DNA from: CAVXZE01 sp964615365
GTDB taxonomy: Bacteria > Myxococcota_A > UBA9160 > UBA6930
DNA: 64,000 nt
NCBI GenBank assembly: GCA_964615365.1
Contig: CAZTOU010000016.1
Coordinates: 1 to 64,000 of the forward strand
Reading direction: 5' to 3'
Shown here: positions 17,119-25,972 of the stretch, one piece after another
Numbering within the stretch: the first letter of the stretch is position 1
How the letters are laid out: each line of letters begins with the position of its first letter
Translations under genes and position numbers: made by a program
Notes under the pieces: generated by a model
What the model was told of the DNA's origin: nothing
The model's database searches: none
The model's input: only the letters and a program-made list of their open reading frames with translations

Positions 17119-18722
17119 CACTCGGCCTTCCGTCCCGTCGCCGCGCCGGCGAGGTCCGCGCCCTCCGGGTCCAGGGAATCCATGTCGAGGCCCGCGAAGG
17201 CGGGCACTGCACTCGCCATCTCCTTCGAAACCGCGCGAGGGTCGTAGGAGCCGTCGAATCCCTCGAGCCCCAGCGCCGCACCCAGCTTGCAGAGGATCTC
17301 GCCGTCGGCGTAGCTCTCGAAGCGGGGCTCGACCGCCTGCAGGATCCGCTGCACGCGCCCGGCCTGATTGGTGAGGGTGCCGCACTTCTCCGCCGCGTGG
17401 CGAGTCGGGAAGACCACTTGCGCCACCCGCTCGAGATCCGAGCGGCGGGTGTCCAGCAGGATCACCGTGTCGAGGCGGCCGAGCGCCTCGGCGTCGCCCA
17501 GGAAGGCCTCGTCGAGCAGGTCGTGGCCGAGCACGATCGCGGCGTCGGCACCCCCGCCGCGAACTCGCTCGAGGACGCGGCCGGGATCGTCGAAGCCGAG
17601 GGCCCGGGCGCCGGCGGCATTGGCGGCCTTCTCGGCCTTGATGAGCAGCTCGTCCGCCTCGCCCGTCACCACGGGAACCGCGGCGGCCTCGGTGCCAAGA
17701 GCGGAGAGGAGCTTCTTCAGGGTGAAGAGATCCTCGTTGGTGGCGTGGGCGGAGGCGAAGCCGACGACCACCCCCGCTCCCTTGGCGTCCACCACCCGTC
17801 GCAGCCGCTCGGCGGCGGCGTGGATCCCGGCCTCGAGGCTCACCGCCTCGAGCACTCCCCCCTCGCCGCGTCGCGAGACCTCGGTGAGCCGCTCGGGGGC
17901 CTCGATCTCCTTGTAGCTCAGGCGACCCGCGTCGCACATCCAGGTCTGGTTCACCGCATCGTTTCGCCGGGGCACGTAGCGGTAGACCCGGTTGTTCGCC
18001 ACGCCCATGTGGGCGTTGCATCCGTTCGCGCAGCCGACGCAGACGCCGGGAATCTCCTCCAGGAACCAGGTCCGGATCTTGAAGCGGAAATCCTTGGTGG
18101 TGAGCGCTCCCACAGGACAGATGTCCGCCACGTTCATGGAGTAGTCGTTGTCGAGCTCGATCCCCGGGAAGGTATCGAGCTTGGTCAGGTCGCCCCGACC
18201 GAAGGTGCCGAGCTCTCCGGTGCCGGGAACCTCCCTGCAGAACCGCACGCAGCGGCGGCAGAGGATGCAGCGCTCCTGATCGAACACGATGGTCGGGCCG
18301 AGATCGAACCGCTTCTTGGCCGCCCGCCGCGGCTCCTTGGTGCGGGCGTGCTTCACCCCGTACTCGTAGGCGTAGTCCTGGAGCTTGCACTCGCCGGCCT
18401 GGTCGCAGATCGGGCAGTCGAGGGGATGGTTCACCAGCAGGAGCTCCATCACCCCTTCGCGGGCGCGCTTCACGCGGTCGTTCTTGGTGTGGACGACCAT
18501 CCCGTCCTTGACCGGCGTGTCGCAGGCAATCTGGAGCTTGGGGATCCCCTCCACCTCGACCTGGCAGAGCCGGCAGGACCCGTCGACGCTGAGCTTCGGG
18601 TGCCAGCAGTAGTGGGGAATGTCGACCCCGTTCATCAGCACGCCGAGGTCGTCGAGAGCCTGGAGAATGGTGCGACCCTCCGCGACTTCGTACTCGACTC
18701 CGTCGATGGTGATGTTCGGCAT
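17118..18722 (-). CDS. nuoG: NADH-quinone oxidoreductase subunit G, short form
   Basis: This is the iron-sulfur subunit of the NADH-dehydrogenase arm. The N-terminal [2Fe-2S] ligands are C39, C50, C53 and C67. The His-Cys3 cluster follows (HPLDCPICDQAGEC), then the cluster segment CILCRRCVRFCRE and the 4Fe-4S motif CVGCANGCNAH. The protein has 534 residues, much shorter than the roughly 900 of E. coli NuoG, so the molybdopterin-oxidoreductase-like part is reduced. It lies between nuoF and nuoH with tight junctions. Confidence 0.94.
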   Translation of the reverse strand: MPNITIDGVEYEVAEGRTILQALDDLGVLMNGVDIPHYCWHPKLSVDGSCRLCQVEVEGIPKLQIACDTPVKDGMVVHTKNDRVKRAREGVMELLLVNHPLDCPICDQAGECKLQDYAYEYGVKHARTKEPRRAAKKRFDLGPTIVFDQERCILCRRCVRFCREVPGTGELGTFGRGDLTKLDTFPGIELDNDYSMNVADICPVGALTTKDFRFKIRTWFLEEIPGVCVGCANGCNAHMGVANNRVYRYVPRRNDAVNQTWMCDAGRLSYKEIEAPERLTEVSRRGEGGVLEAVSLEAGIHAAAERLRRVVDAKGAGVVVGFASAHATNEDLFTLKKLLSALGTEAAAVPVVTGEADELLIKAEKAANAAGARALGFDDPGRVLERVRGGGADAAIVLGHDLLDEAFLGDAEALGRLDTVILLDTRRSDLERVAQVVFPTRHAAEKCGTLTNQAGRVQRILQAVEPRFESYADGEILCKLGAALGLEGFDGSYDPRAVSKEMASAVPAFAGLDMDSLDPEGADLAGAATGRKAE

Positions 18723-20018
18723 CTAGAACTCGAAGCTCTCGGGGAAGGGGCACTTCCCGAGCGTCACGTGCTGCTCGAAATCGGAGCGGAAGTGACGCAG
18801 GAGACCCTGCATCGGCCAGGCCGATGCGTCCGCGAACGCGCAGATCGTCGCGCCCTCGACCTTTCCGGCGATGTCCTCCAGCACGTCGATGTCCTCCATC
18901 GAGCCGTCCCCCCGCTCGATGCGCTCGACGATCTTGTTCATCCAGCCGGTTCCCTCGCGACACTGCGTGCACTGGCCGCAGGACTCGTCGCGGAAGAAGT
19001 AGGAGATCACGCAGGCGACCCGGACCATGCAGGTGGTTTCGTCCATCACCACCACGCCGCCGGTTCCGATGAATGTCTTGGCCTCGCGCAGTAACTCGTT
19101 GGCCATCCGCACGTCGAGCATTCCCGCCGGAAGGATGGGCATCGAGACTCCGCCCGGAATCACCCCCTTGACCTTGCGTCCGCCCGGGACGCCGCCGGCG
19201 TGCTCGAAGACGATCTCCTCGAGCGTGGTGCCGAGCGGCAGCTCGTAGAGACCGGGGCGCACCACGTGTCCGGAGACGCCGAAGATGGTGGTTCCGGGGC
19301 TCTGTTCGGTGCCGAACTGGCGGAACCAGTCGGGCCCCTTGGCGATGATGTGCGGAACGTGGCTGAAGGTCTCGACGTTGTTCACGGTGCTCGGCATGCC
19401 GAAGGCGCCGTACTGGGCGGGGAAGGGCGGCTTCTTGCGGGGTTGTCCCTTCTTGCCCTCGAGGGACTCGAGGAGCCCCGTCTCCTCGCCGCAGATGTAG
19501 GCGCCGGCACCCCGCTGGACGACCACGTCGTGGCGGAAGCCGGTTCCCATCACGTCGTCGCCCAGGTACCCCTTCTGGTAGGCCTCGTCGATCGCCGCCT
19601 GCATGCACTTCGCAGGGTAGGCGTACTCGCCGCGGATGTAGATGAAGGTCTTCTCGGAGCCGGTCGCCCAGGCGCCGATCAGGAGCCCCTCGAGGAGCTG
19701 ATGGGGACCGCGCTCGATCAGGATCCGGTCCTTGAAGGAGCCGGGCTCGGACTCGTCGGCGTTGCAGACCAGATACTTGGGCAGGTCGGTCTCTTTGGGC
19801 ATGAACGACCACTTGAGACCCGCGTTGAATCCCGCTCCGCCCCGACCCTGCAGGCCCGAGCCCTTCACCGTCGCGATGACCTCGTCGGGAGACATCTCGG
19901 TGATGGCCTTGCGCGCGGTCTCGTAGCCGCCGCGAGCCACGTATCCGTCGACGGTGGCGAAGGCATCGTCACCGAAGTGCTCGGTCAGGTAGTTGGTGAC
20001 GTAGGGAACCTTGAGCAT
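18723..20018 (-). CDS. nuoF: NADH-quinone oxidoreductase subunit F
   Basis: This subunit binds NADH and FMN and holds the first 4Fe-4S cluster, so it is the electron entry point of complex I. The NADH-binding glycine-rich stretch is GSGLQGRGGAGFNAGLKW and the FMN region is CNADESEPGSFKDR. The cluster ligands are in ESCGQCTQCREG with a downstream cysteine. Length (431) is normal. The nuoG ATG follows the nuoF stop directly. Confidence 0.96.
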   Translation of the reverse strand: MLKVPYVTNYLTEHFGDDAFATVDGYVARGGYETARKAITEMSPDEVIATVKGSGLQGRGGAGFNAGLKWSFMPKETDLPKYLVCNADESEPGSFKDRILIERGPHQLLEGLLIGAWATGSEKTFIYIRGEYAYPAKCMQAAIDEAYQKGYLGDDVMGTGFRHDVVVQRGAGAYICGEETGLLESLEGKKGQPRKKPPFPAQYGAFGMPSTVNNVETFSHVPHIIAKGPDWFRQFGTEQSPGTTIFGVSGHVVRPGLYELPLGTTLEEIVFEHAGGVPGGRKVKGVIPGGVSMPILPAGMLDVRMANELLREAKTFIGTGGVVVMDETTCMVRVACVISYFFRDESCGQCTQCREGTGWMNKIVERIERGDGSMEDIDVLEDIAGKVEGATICAFADASAWPMQGLLRHFRSDFEQHVTLGKCPFPESFEF

Positions 20019-20025
20019 TCGCCGC

Positions 20026-20538
20026 CTACTCGAGCTCGTCGAGGATCTTCTTCGCCTGCTCCAGGTCGAGATCCTCGTGGTAGGTGTCGTCCACGCGCAT
20101 CATCGGCGCGTATGCGCATGCGCCGAGGCACTCCTCGTGTTCGAGGGTGACGCGTCCGTCCGGCGTGGTCTCCCCGGGATGCACGCCCAGGTGCTCCTCA
20201 AGCTCGCGCAGCAGCGAGCGACTGCCCCGGAGGCTGCACGAGAGGTTGGTGCAGACGTAGGCCTTGTGACGGCCCTGGGGCCGATCGTGGAACATGTTGT
20301 AGAAGGAGACCACTCCCTGCACGTCGGAGGGGTGGATCTCGAACATCTCGGCCAGCTCCTGGGCGAGCTCCCGTGAGATGTAGCCCGCCTCGGCCTCCAC
20401 GAGATGCAGCGCGTTCAGGAGGGCGCCCCGCTTGACCGGGAAGTTCTCCATCTCCGCTTCGATCTTGGCCCGCGTTTCGCTCGAGATCCGCACCGGTCGA
20501 TCTTTGTCCTGCGGCTGCTCCGGGCGATCACTCACCAT
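20026..20538 (-). CDS. nuoE: NADH-quinone oxidoreductase subunit E
   Basis: This thioredoxin-fold subunit carries the [2Fe-2S] cluster N1a. The four ligands are in CTNLSC and ECLGAC. The chosen ATG at 20538 lies just inside the end of nuoA; GTG at 20535 is an equally close alternative. The longer open frame to 20622 is a shadow of nuoA. In most operons nuoB, nuoC and nuoD come between nuoA and nuoE, but here nuoE follows nuoA directly. Confidence 0.94.
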   Translation of the reverse strand: MVSDRPEQPQDKDRPVRISSETRAKIEAEMENFPVKRGALLNALHLVEAEAGYISRELAQELAEMFEIHPSDVQGVVSFYNMFHDRPQGRHKAYVCTNLSCSLRGSRSLLRELEEHLGVHPGETTPDGRVTLEHEECLGACAYAPMMRVDDTYHEDLDLEQAKKILDELE

Positions 20539-20885
20539 TCGAGGGCGCCCTTCTTCCATTCGTACATCAGGCCAATGACCAGGGGCACGGTGAAGACCAG
20601 GATGGCGCCGTAGCCGAACCAACCGAGCTCGCGGGAGAGCGCACCCCAGGGATAGAAGAAGACCGCTTCCAGGTCGAAGAGCACGAAGAGCATCGCGACG
20701 ATGTAGAACTTCACCGAGAAGCGCTGGGACGGCGAGACGATCTGGCTCTCACCGCACTCGAAGGGCTCCTGCTTCTCCTCGAACTCCCGCTTCGGCCCGA
20801 GGAATCGGAAGGCGCCGAGCATGGCCCCGGCGACGACCACGGCGAGGGCGAGGATCAACAGGACGCCGACGAACTCGCCCAGCAT
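20532..20885 (-). CDS. nuoA: NADH-quinone oxidoreductase subunit A
   Basis: This is the small ND3-type membrane subunit of 117 residues with three helices. It contains the conserved loop FECGESQ and the segment FYIVAMLFVLFDLEAVFFYPW. The ATG at 20885 is preceded by a purine-rich Shine-Dalgarno (AAGAGGGGG). It is the first gene of the operon, and its regulatory region faces the divergent lipoprotein gene. Confidence 0.95.
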   Translation of the reverse strand: MLGEFVGVLLILALAVVVAGAMLGAFRFLGPKREFEEKQEPFECGESQIVSPSQRFSVKFYIVAMLFVLFDLEAVFFYPWGALSRELGWFGYGAILVFTVPLVIGLMYEWKKGALEW

Positions 20886-20920
20886 GGAGCCCCCTCTTCC
20901 TCTGGACCACGCGCGCGGCC

Positions 20921-20947
20921 CTACAACGGGAACTACACCGCTACAAC
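20921..20947 (-). promoter_or_regulatory. Direct repeats upstream of nuoA
   Basis: CTACAAC occurs at 20921-20927 and 20941-20947, exactly 20 bases apart, with a related CTACACC between them at 20933. Two copies on the same face of the helix, 36-62 bases before the nuoA ATG, look like a regulator-binding site. No clear -35/-10 pair was found nearby. Confidence 0.35.
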
Positions 20948-21179
20948 TGGAGTAAACACGCGCTGAAGCACCGAAAATGAGCGCGGACGGTATAGCTGTG
21001 GGCCTCCGGGGCGTCAAGAAAGGGAGCCCAACGCGGTCAGGCGGGCTCGGCGACCGGCTGGGGACTCATGGAACCGATCCATCTGTGGGGATTCACCTAC
21101 GCATCCAGGATTGGGTGAAATCTGTAGTGAAAAGCGGCGTTTGCTTACACTGCGAGGCCCGAAACCGATCGAGTGCCGA

Positions 21180-22061
21180 ATGCGCCGTCCCCACATACCC
21201 GATCTTCCCACCCCGACGGGGCGCTCGAATCCGGCCTCGCTACTCGTCGCGCTCGCGGTCCTGGCACTCGCCCTTGCGTCCTGCGGACCGAGGTATGCGC
21301 GAGTCACGGTCCACGACCGCGACGGAGTCACGGTCCTGCTGCGCGCCGAGGTGGGGAAGCACGAGGCGGTGAATCGAGGCTTCACCCACCCGGCGACCAT
21401 CTCGGGGGTGCGGATCACCAACATCCTCTCTCGAATCGACGTGCGTCTGGAGAGCGAGAAGGGATCGCCCAGGGTGCCCGCCGTCCCCGCCGAGTTCCTC
21501 TACCCCCTCGGCAGTCTGGTCTCCGCGGCGCTGGCGAAGGCGGATCCCAGCCAGGAGGTCGTGGTCCAGGCGATCCGCAAGGAGCGCCGCCTCGGCATCT
21601 TCACCCAGCGGTATCTGACCAGCTTCGTCACCTACGTCGTCGGTGACGAGCTCTTGATCCACCTGTCCCGAGTCGACTACTCGATTCCCAAGGGCGACGA
21701 GGACAACCTTCGCGAGCCGTGGCCGGAGCGACAGGTGATGCCGTTCGCGGTGCTCGCCGGCGACGGGATCGTCCCGGTCGGAGCCCAGGCGGTGACGGTG
21801 GCGTGGCGGGATCCTCTCTTCCGCTCTGGGGAGCATCTCCGGCTGGCGCCGGGGGGAAAGGCGATGCGACGGGAGATCCTCTTCGAGAGCCGCGAAGAGG
21901 AGACCGAGAGCCCCGCGCCGGAGATCAAGGGGAATCTCTCACCGGAGACGCTCCGCGCCCTGGCCGATCTCGAGGAATCGCGCCGCCGGGGAGCGATCAC
22001 CGAAGCGGAGTACCAGGAGCGTCGCAGGAGAATCCTCGCCAGCGACGGGGAGGCGCGGTGA
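21180..22061 (+). CDS. Lipoprotein with SHOCT-like C-terminal motif
   Basis: No function is recognised. The 293-residue protein has a lipoprotein signal ending in the lipobox LASC, making C35 the lipidated residue. It is therefore envelope-anchored. The middle is a soluble domain with no clear catalytic motif. The last 35 residues (LADLEESRRRGAITEAEYQE) resemble the short SHOCT motif found at the ends of many membrane-associated proteins. ATG 21180 places the signal peptide correctly; the open frame begins at 21111. It diverges from the nuo operon. Confidence 0.75.
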   Translation: MRRPHIPDLPTPTGRSNPASLLVALAVLALALASCGPRYARVTVHDRDGVTVLLRAEVGKHEAVNRGFTHPATISGVRITNILSRIDVRLESEKGSPRVPAVPAEFLYPLGSLVSAALAKADPSQEVVVQAIRKERRLGIFTQRYLTSFVTYVVGDELLIHLSRVDYSIPKGDEDNLREPWPERQVMPFAVLAGDGIVPVGAQAVTVAWRDPLFRSGEHLRLAPGGKAMRREILFESREEETESPAPEIKGNLSPETLRALADLEESRRRGAITEAEYQERRRRILASDGEAR

Positions 22062-22256
22062 GCGAGGGAATGCGCAGGCTAGCGGATTCCAGAAGAAGAA
22101 TGCTGCGGAAGCGCGCGCGAAGCGCGCAGCGCTGAGACGGCCTCTCGGCGTGATTCAAGACCTGGAGCGGCATCTTCGATAAGTAAAAGACCCCTGCGGC
22201 AAGGCATCCGCCACCCCGCCTCTGATACACTCGAGGTACTGCCAGTGAGGTTCGAG

Positions 22257-23582
22257 ATGCGCGCCCGGAGTCTCCTCTTGGCATTCCTGGGATTCGCAGT
22301 GGGCTCGGTTGCCGCAGCGGAACCCCCCACTCCGTCCCTCGGCGTCGTGGGCGCCTCGACGGCGCCCTCGCCGGAGCCGGGAGGAGTCCGCCTGATCGTC
22401 GAGCAGCCGCTCGGGGGCAGCCTGGTCGAGTCGAAGATGCACATGGCGGAGATTCGCGGGACGGCGACCGCGGCGGGCGCCAGGCCCAGCAGCTTCGACG
22501 TGATGATCGCGATCGACGTCTCCCAGTCGACCAGGGCCGCCAGCGGAGCCGACGTGGACGAAGACGGGGAGATCGGCGAGAACCCTCACGAGGGGCTCTA
22601 CCTCCCCGGCGAGTATCCCGAGGACGTCTGGTCCACGGATCCCGACGACACCATTCTCGCCGCCGAAGTGAGGGCCGCCCGCGCGCTGCTCGATAGCCTG
22701 GATTCGAAACGGGTGCAGGTCGGCCTGCTCACCTTCTCGGGTGCGGTGGATCTCGAGACCGGCCGGCAGTTCAGCCGCACCCAACGGAACGCGAAGCTGG
22801 AGGTCGCGCTGACTCGGGACTACGACCGGGTGCGGCGCGCGCTCGACGACGTCGCCACCCGCCCACCGCGTGGCGCCACCGATTTCGCGGCTGGAATCCG
22901 GCTCGCCACGCAGGAGCTGGCGGGGCTCTCCGGCGCCGTGAGCACGGCGTTCCCGGGCGCGAAGCGGGTGATCCTCTTCCTCACCGACGGCTTCCCGACC
23001 TTCCCCGTGGGCCAGGCGACCGTCTCGGATCCGGGCGATCTGGAGGCAGCGGTGAATGCCGCCCGGGTGGCGCAGTCCGCCGGCATCCGCATCCACTCCT
23101 ACGCCCTCGGCACAATGGCGCTGACCCGCCCGATCGCCGCCACCGAGATCGCGCGTGTCACGCTCGGCACCTTCACGCCGGTGATCGAACCAGGCGCCAT
23201 CGTCGCGGCGCTCCAGTCGGTCCGCTTCGCCAACATCGAGGACGTGGGCGTCCTGAACCTGACCACACGCGAGTACGCACCCGACGTGCGTCTCAATCCC
23301 GACGGCAGCTTCACGGCCTTCGTCCCGGTCCAAGAGGGGAGCAACCGGGTTCTCGTCAACGTGCTGGCCTCCGACCAGAGCGAGGCGAACTTCGAGCTGG
23401 AGTTCCGATTCCGGATGAAGGAGTCCGAGGGCCGTATGAAGGAGCGCGAGCTCGCGAAGCTGCGCAAGCTGAACGACGAGCTGTTGCGCCACGTGGAGGC
23501 CGAGCGCATCCGCCGGGAGAAGCGCCGCCAGCGCATGCAGCGGGAGATCGACATCCGGTTGGTCCGACCGGACGCGGAGTGA
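22257..23582 (+). CDS. Secreted VWA-domain protein
   Basis: This exported protein has a von Willebrand factor A domain, a metal-dependent adhesion fold. The signal peptide is followed by the MIDAS motif DVSQS near residue 86 and a second motif, LFLTDG. A loop with a calcium-binding pattern (DVDEDGEIGE) is inserted after the first strand. The C-terminal 70 residues are highly charged and probably helical. ATG 22257 has a TGAGG six bases upstream, so it is preferred over GTG 22245. Binding partner unknown. Confidence 0.8.
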   Translation: MRARSLLLAFLGFAVGSVAAAEPPTPSLGVVGASTAPSPEPGGVRLIVEQPLGGSLVESKMHMAEIRGTATAAGARPSSFDVMIAIDVSQSTRAASGADVDEDGEIGENPHEGLYLPGEYPEDVWSTDPDDTILAAEVRAARALLDSLDSKRVQVGLLTFSGAVDLETGRQFSRTQRNAKLEVALTRDYDRVRRALDDVATRPPRGATDFAAGIRLATQELAGLSGAVSTAFPGAKRVILFLTDGFPTFPVGQATVSDPGDLEAAVNAARVAQSAGIRIHSYALGTMALTRPIAATEIARVTLGTFTPVIEPGAIVAALQSVRFANIEDVGVLNLTTREYAPDVRLNPDGSFTAFVPVQEGSNRVLVNVLASDQSEANFELEFRFRMKESEGRMKERELAKLRKLNDELLRHVEAERIRREKRRQRMQREIDIRLVRPDAE

Positions 23583-23628
23583 GCCCGGGGAGGCCGGCAG
23601 GCAGGAGCTCTGGGAGACGGCCGCCTGC

Positions 23629-23656
23629 TTGACTTGCCCCTAGGGGCACCTATGCT
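23629..23656 (+). promoter_or_regulatory. Promoter with palindromic operator in the spacer
   Basis: TTGACT (23629-23634) and TATGCT (23651-23656) are separated by 16 bases. Fourteen of those bases (23635-23648) form a perfect palindrome, TGCCCCTAGGGGCA. A protein bound there would lie between the promoter elements, so repression is likely. Transcription would start near 23663, about 115 bases before the PLP-enzyme ATG. Confidence 0.6.
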
Positions 23657-23683
23657 CCAAGTGCGTCACACGGGTTGGTTTCA

Positions 23684-23752
23684 GGCGCTTGCAGAACCCT
23701 CGGACCTCCGGGCCCTCTCGATCGGGATCCGCACCCGACTCTGCTAAGCGCC
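23684..23752 (+). promoter_or_regulatory. Structured 5' leader of the PLP-enzyme gene
   Basis: The leader can fold into a long closing stem: GGCGCTT pairs with AAGCGCC and GCAGA with TCTGC, with one bulged base. Inside it a second hairpin pairs TCGGG (23722-23726) with CCCGA (23734-23738). The fold ends 25 bases before the ATG. It does not match the SAM-I, SAM-II or SAH riboswitch patterns as remembered. It may be a new regulatory RNA or chance pairing in GC-rich DNA. Confidence 0.4.
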
Positions 23753-23777
23753 CCAGCGAGCAAAGCGAGATTCGACG

Positions 23778-24965
23778 ATGACGGAACTCCCGTCCAGGGC
23801 GGGCGAGTCTACCCGTGCCGTGCACGGCGGCGAGCGCGATCAGCGTGAGAGCGACTCACTCACCACACCGATCCATCAGACCTCCACCTTCTGGTTCGAG
23901 AATTCCGAGCAGCTTCGGGCCTACACGGAGGGGCGTCTGATCCGGGACGAGTACGGCCGCTACAGCAACCCCACCTGGAAAGCGGTGCAGGGCAAGATCT
24001 GCGAGCTCGAGGGTGCTGAGGAAGCGGTGCTCTTCGCCTCGGGGATGTGCGCCGCCACCACCACCTTCCTGGCGATGGTTCCGCGCGGCGGGCACATCAT
24101 CGTGACCAGCGACTGTTACCGGCGAACGCGCCAGTTCTTCCAGCAATACCTCTCGAAGCTCGATGTCGAGGCGACGATCATCGATCCCGCGGATCCCATC
24201 CAGCTGAAGGACGCGATCCGGGACGACACCTGCCTCTTCTTCACCGAGTCCCCGACCAACCCCTACCTGCGGGTGATCGACCTGCCCGAGGCCGCCCGCA
24301 TCGCCCACGAGCGAGGTGTCGCGGTGCTCGCCGATTCCACCCTCGCGGGCCCGCTCAACTGTCGCCCCCTCGCTCAGGGAGCGGATCTCGTCATCCACAG
24401 CGCCACCAAGTACCTCGGTGGACACAACGATCTGCTCGCCGGAGTGGTCGCCGGATCGGCAGAGGTCGTCAAGCCGATCCGCGAGGCGGTGGGCGTGCTC
24501 GGCGGAGTCATCGATGCGCACGCGGCCTACCTGCTTCTCCGCGGGCTCAAGACCCTGAGCGTCCGGATGGAGCGGCACAACGAGAACGGCGCCCAGGTCG
24601 CGCACTGGCTCGAGGCCCATCCGAAGATCCGCCGGGTCTGGTACCCGGGACTCGAAAGCCACCCGGACTACGCGGTGGCCACGCGGCTCATGAAGGGCTT
24701 CGGCGGTGTGGTGACATTCGCCACCCGGAGCGATCTCGAGGGAACCATCCGATTCATCGATCGCTGTCGGCTGCCCTATCTCGCTCCGAGCCTCGGGGGG
24801 GTCGAGTCGCTGATCGAGATGCCCGCCTTGATGTCCTACTGGGACCACGCCAAGGAGGAGCGCGAGCGCTTCGGAATCACCGACGACCTGGTCCGCCTGG
24901 CCTGCGGCATCGAAGACGCCAGCGACATCATCGCCGACCTGGAGCAGGCTCTGGAGGCGATCTAG
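23778..24965 (+). CDS. Cys/Met-metabolism PLP enzyme (cystathionine gamma-synthase-like)
   Basis: This pyridoxal-phosphate enzyme belongs to the trans-sulfuration family, which includes cystathionine gamma-synthase and gamma- or beta-lyases. The PLP lysine is K211 in HSATKYLGGH, and the cofactor-ring and phosphate segments (EYGRYSNPT, ASGMCAATTTF) are in place. The 395-residue length is normal. The segment ADSTLAGPLNCRPL stands where many members have DNTFATP, so the exact reaction is uncertain. It has its own promoter and a structured leader, suggesting control by a sulfur metabolite. Confidence 0.85.
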   Translation: MTELPSRAGESTRAVHGGERDQRESDSLTTPIHQTSTFWFENSEQLRAYTEGRLIRDEYGRYSNPTWKAVQGKICELEGAEEAVLFASGMCAATTTFLAMVPRGGHIIVTSDCYRRTRQFFQQYLSKLDVEATIIDPADPIQLKDAIRDDTCLFFTESPTNPYLRVIDLPEAARIAHERGVAVLADSTLAGPLNCRPLAQGADLVIHSATKYLGGHNDLLAGVVAGSAEVVKPIREAVGVLGGVIDAHAAYLLLRGLKTLSVRMERHNENGAQVAHWLEAHPKIRRVWYPGLESHPDYAVATRLMKGFGGVVTFATRSDLEGTIRFIDRCRLPYLAPSLGGVESLIEMPALMSYWDHAKEERERFGITDDLVRLACGIEDASDIIADLEQALEAI

Positions 24966-24988
24966 GAGGGAGCGAGGAAGGGAGACCC

Positions 24989-25387
24989 ATGTCCATCGAG
25001 GCGAAGATCGATGAGCGGCGGGGACTCGTGGAGATCGCAATCGCTGGCGAGGTCACCGAGTCCGACCTATCCGCAGCCTTCGATCGCTACTTCTCCGAAT
25101 CCTGGTCGGCCTTGCCCCTCGGTCTGCTCGACCTGCGTGATCTCGCGGCCACGGACGTCTCGGCCGCCCTGGTTCACAAGGCCGCCAGCCGCGCCCAGAA
25201 TGACGTGGATCCCCGCCTGGATTCGGGCAGGTTCGCGATCATCGCGCCGCGCGACTTCCTCTTCGGGATGGCGCGCATGTACGAGATCCTGCGCAGCGAC
25301 TCCCCGGTGGAGGTGCGCGTCTTCCGCGACCGCCCCGAGGCGCTGCAATGGCTGGGGATTGCGGAGAGCGAGCCTCCCCAGGGCTAG
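24989..25387 (+). CDS. SpoIIAA/STAS-like small protein
   Basis: This 132-residue soluble protein begins with a strand pattern (IDERRGLVEIAIAGEVT) typical of SpoIIAA-like or STAS-like proteins. These often act in regulation or bind lipids. No catalytic residues stand out. The ATG is preceded by a GGAAGGGAG purine stretch and lies 23 bases after the PLP-enzyme stop, so the two are probably co-transcribed. It ends tail to tail with ogt, overlapping by four bases. Confidence 0.6.
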   Translation: MSIEAKIDERRGLVEIAIAGEVTESDLSAAFDRYFSESWSALPLGLLDLRDLAATDVSAALVHKAASRAQNDVDPRLDSGRFAIIAPRDFLFGMARMYEILRSDSPVEVRVFRDRPEALQWLGIAESEPPQG

Positions 25388-25908
25388 AGGAGCTGGCCGG
25401 CCGGAGGGCGTTCGCGCTCCATCGCCAGGAGCCGCTTCTTCATCGACTGCCCGCCGCCGTACCCGCCGAGCTTGCCACCCACCGGAACGACGCGGTGGCA
25501 GGGAATCACCAGCGGGAGCGGATTCGCGGCGTTGGCGTTCCCGACCGCCCGGAACGCCTTCGGGCGTCCCAGGCTCCTGGCGATCTCGGAGTACGTCGCC
25601 GTCTCGCCGTAGGGAACCCGCTCGACCTCGCGGTAGACCTCGAGCTCGAAGGGAGTCCCGCGCAGGTCGAGGGGCAGCTCGAAACGCTCGCGCTTCCCCT
25701 CGAGATACTCGAGAATCTGGGCGATCGCGGAACGGTTGGGAGAGAAGGCCTCTTCGGGGGTGGACTCGGGCACGAAGCGCCGAAGCCAGCCCGCAAGGCC
25801 GCGCCCGCTGGAGCGCGGAAGCTGGAGGTAGGCGAGGCCCTGGGCCGTGGAGACGGCGAGCATCTCGCCAAAAGGCGTGTCGAACCGAGCGCTGTGGACG
25901 ATCTCCAT
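25384..25908 (-). CDS. ogt: Methylated-DNA--protein-cysteine methyltransferase
   Basis: This suicidal DNA-repair protein removes alkyl groups from O6-guanine. The acceptor cysteine is C137 in the motif IPCHRV. The DNA-binding helix segment (GETATYSEIARSLG) and AVGNANAANP precede it. It is a single-domain protein of 174 residues without the regulatory Ada N-terminus. Confidence 0.95.
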   Translation of the reverse strand: MEIVHSARFDTPFGEMLAVSTAQGLAYLQLPRSSGRGLAGWLRRFVPESTPEEAFSPNRSAIAQILEYLEGKRERFELPLDLRGTPFELEVYREVERVPYGETATYSEIARSLGRPKAFRAVGNANAANPLPLVIPCHRVVPVGGKLGGYGGGQSMKKRLLAMERERPPAGQLL

Positions 25909-25972
25909 CCAGGCGCGAAAATAGCATCTCCAGGAATCCGGAACAGCGGATGGGGCCCAGACCTAGCCCGCG

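Noticed and set aside
15967..19812. A 1281-residue minus-strand ORF
   Set aside because: Only the nuoH part is real. The upstream part reads through nuoG and nuoF in the wrong frame.
23684..23752. SAM-I, SAM-II or SAH riboswitch
   Set aside because: The fold is of the right size, but the conserved nucleotides of these classes are missing.
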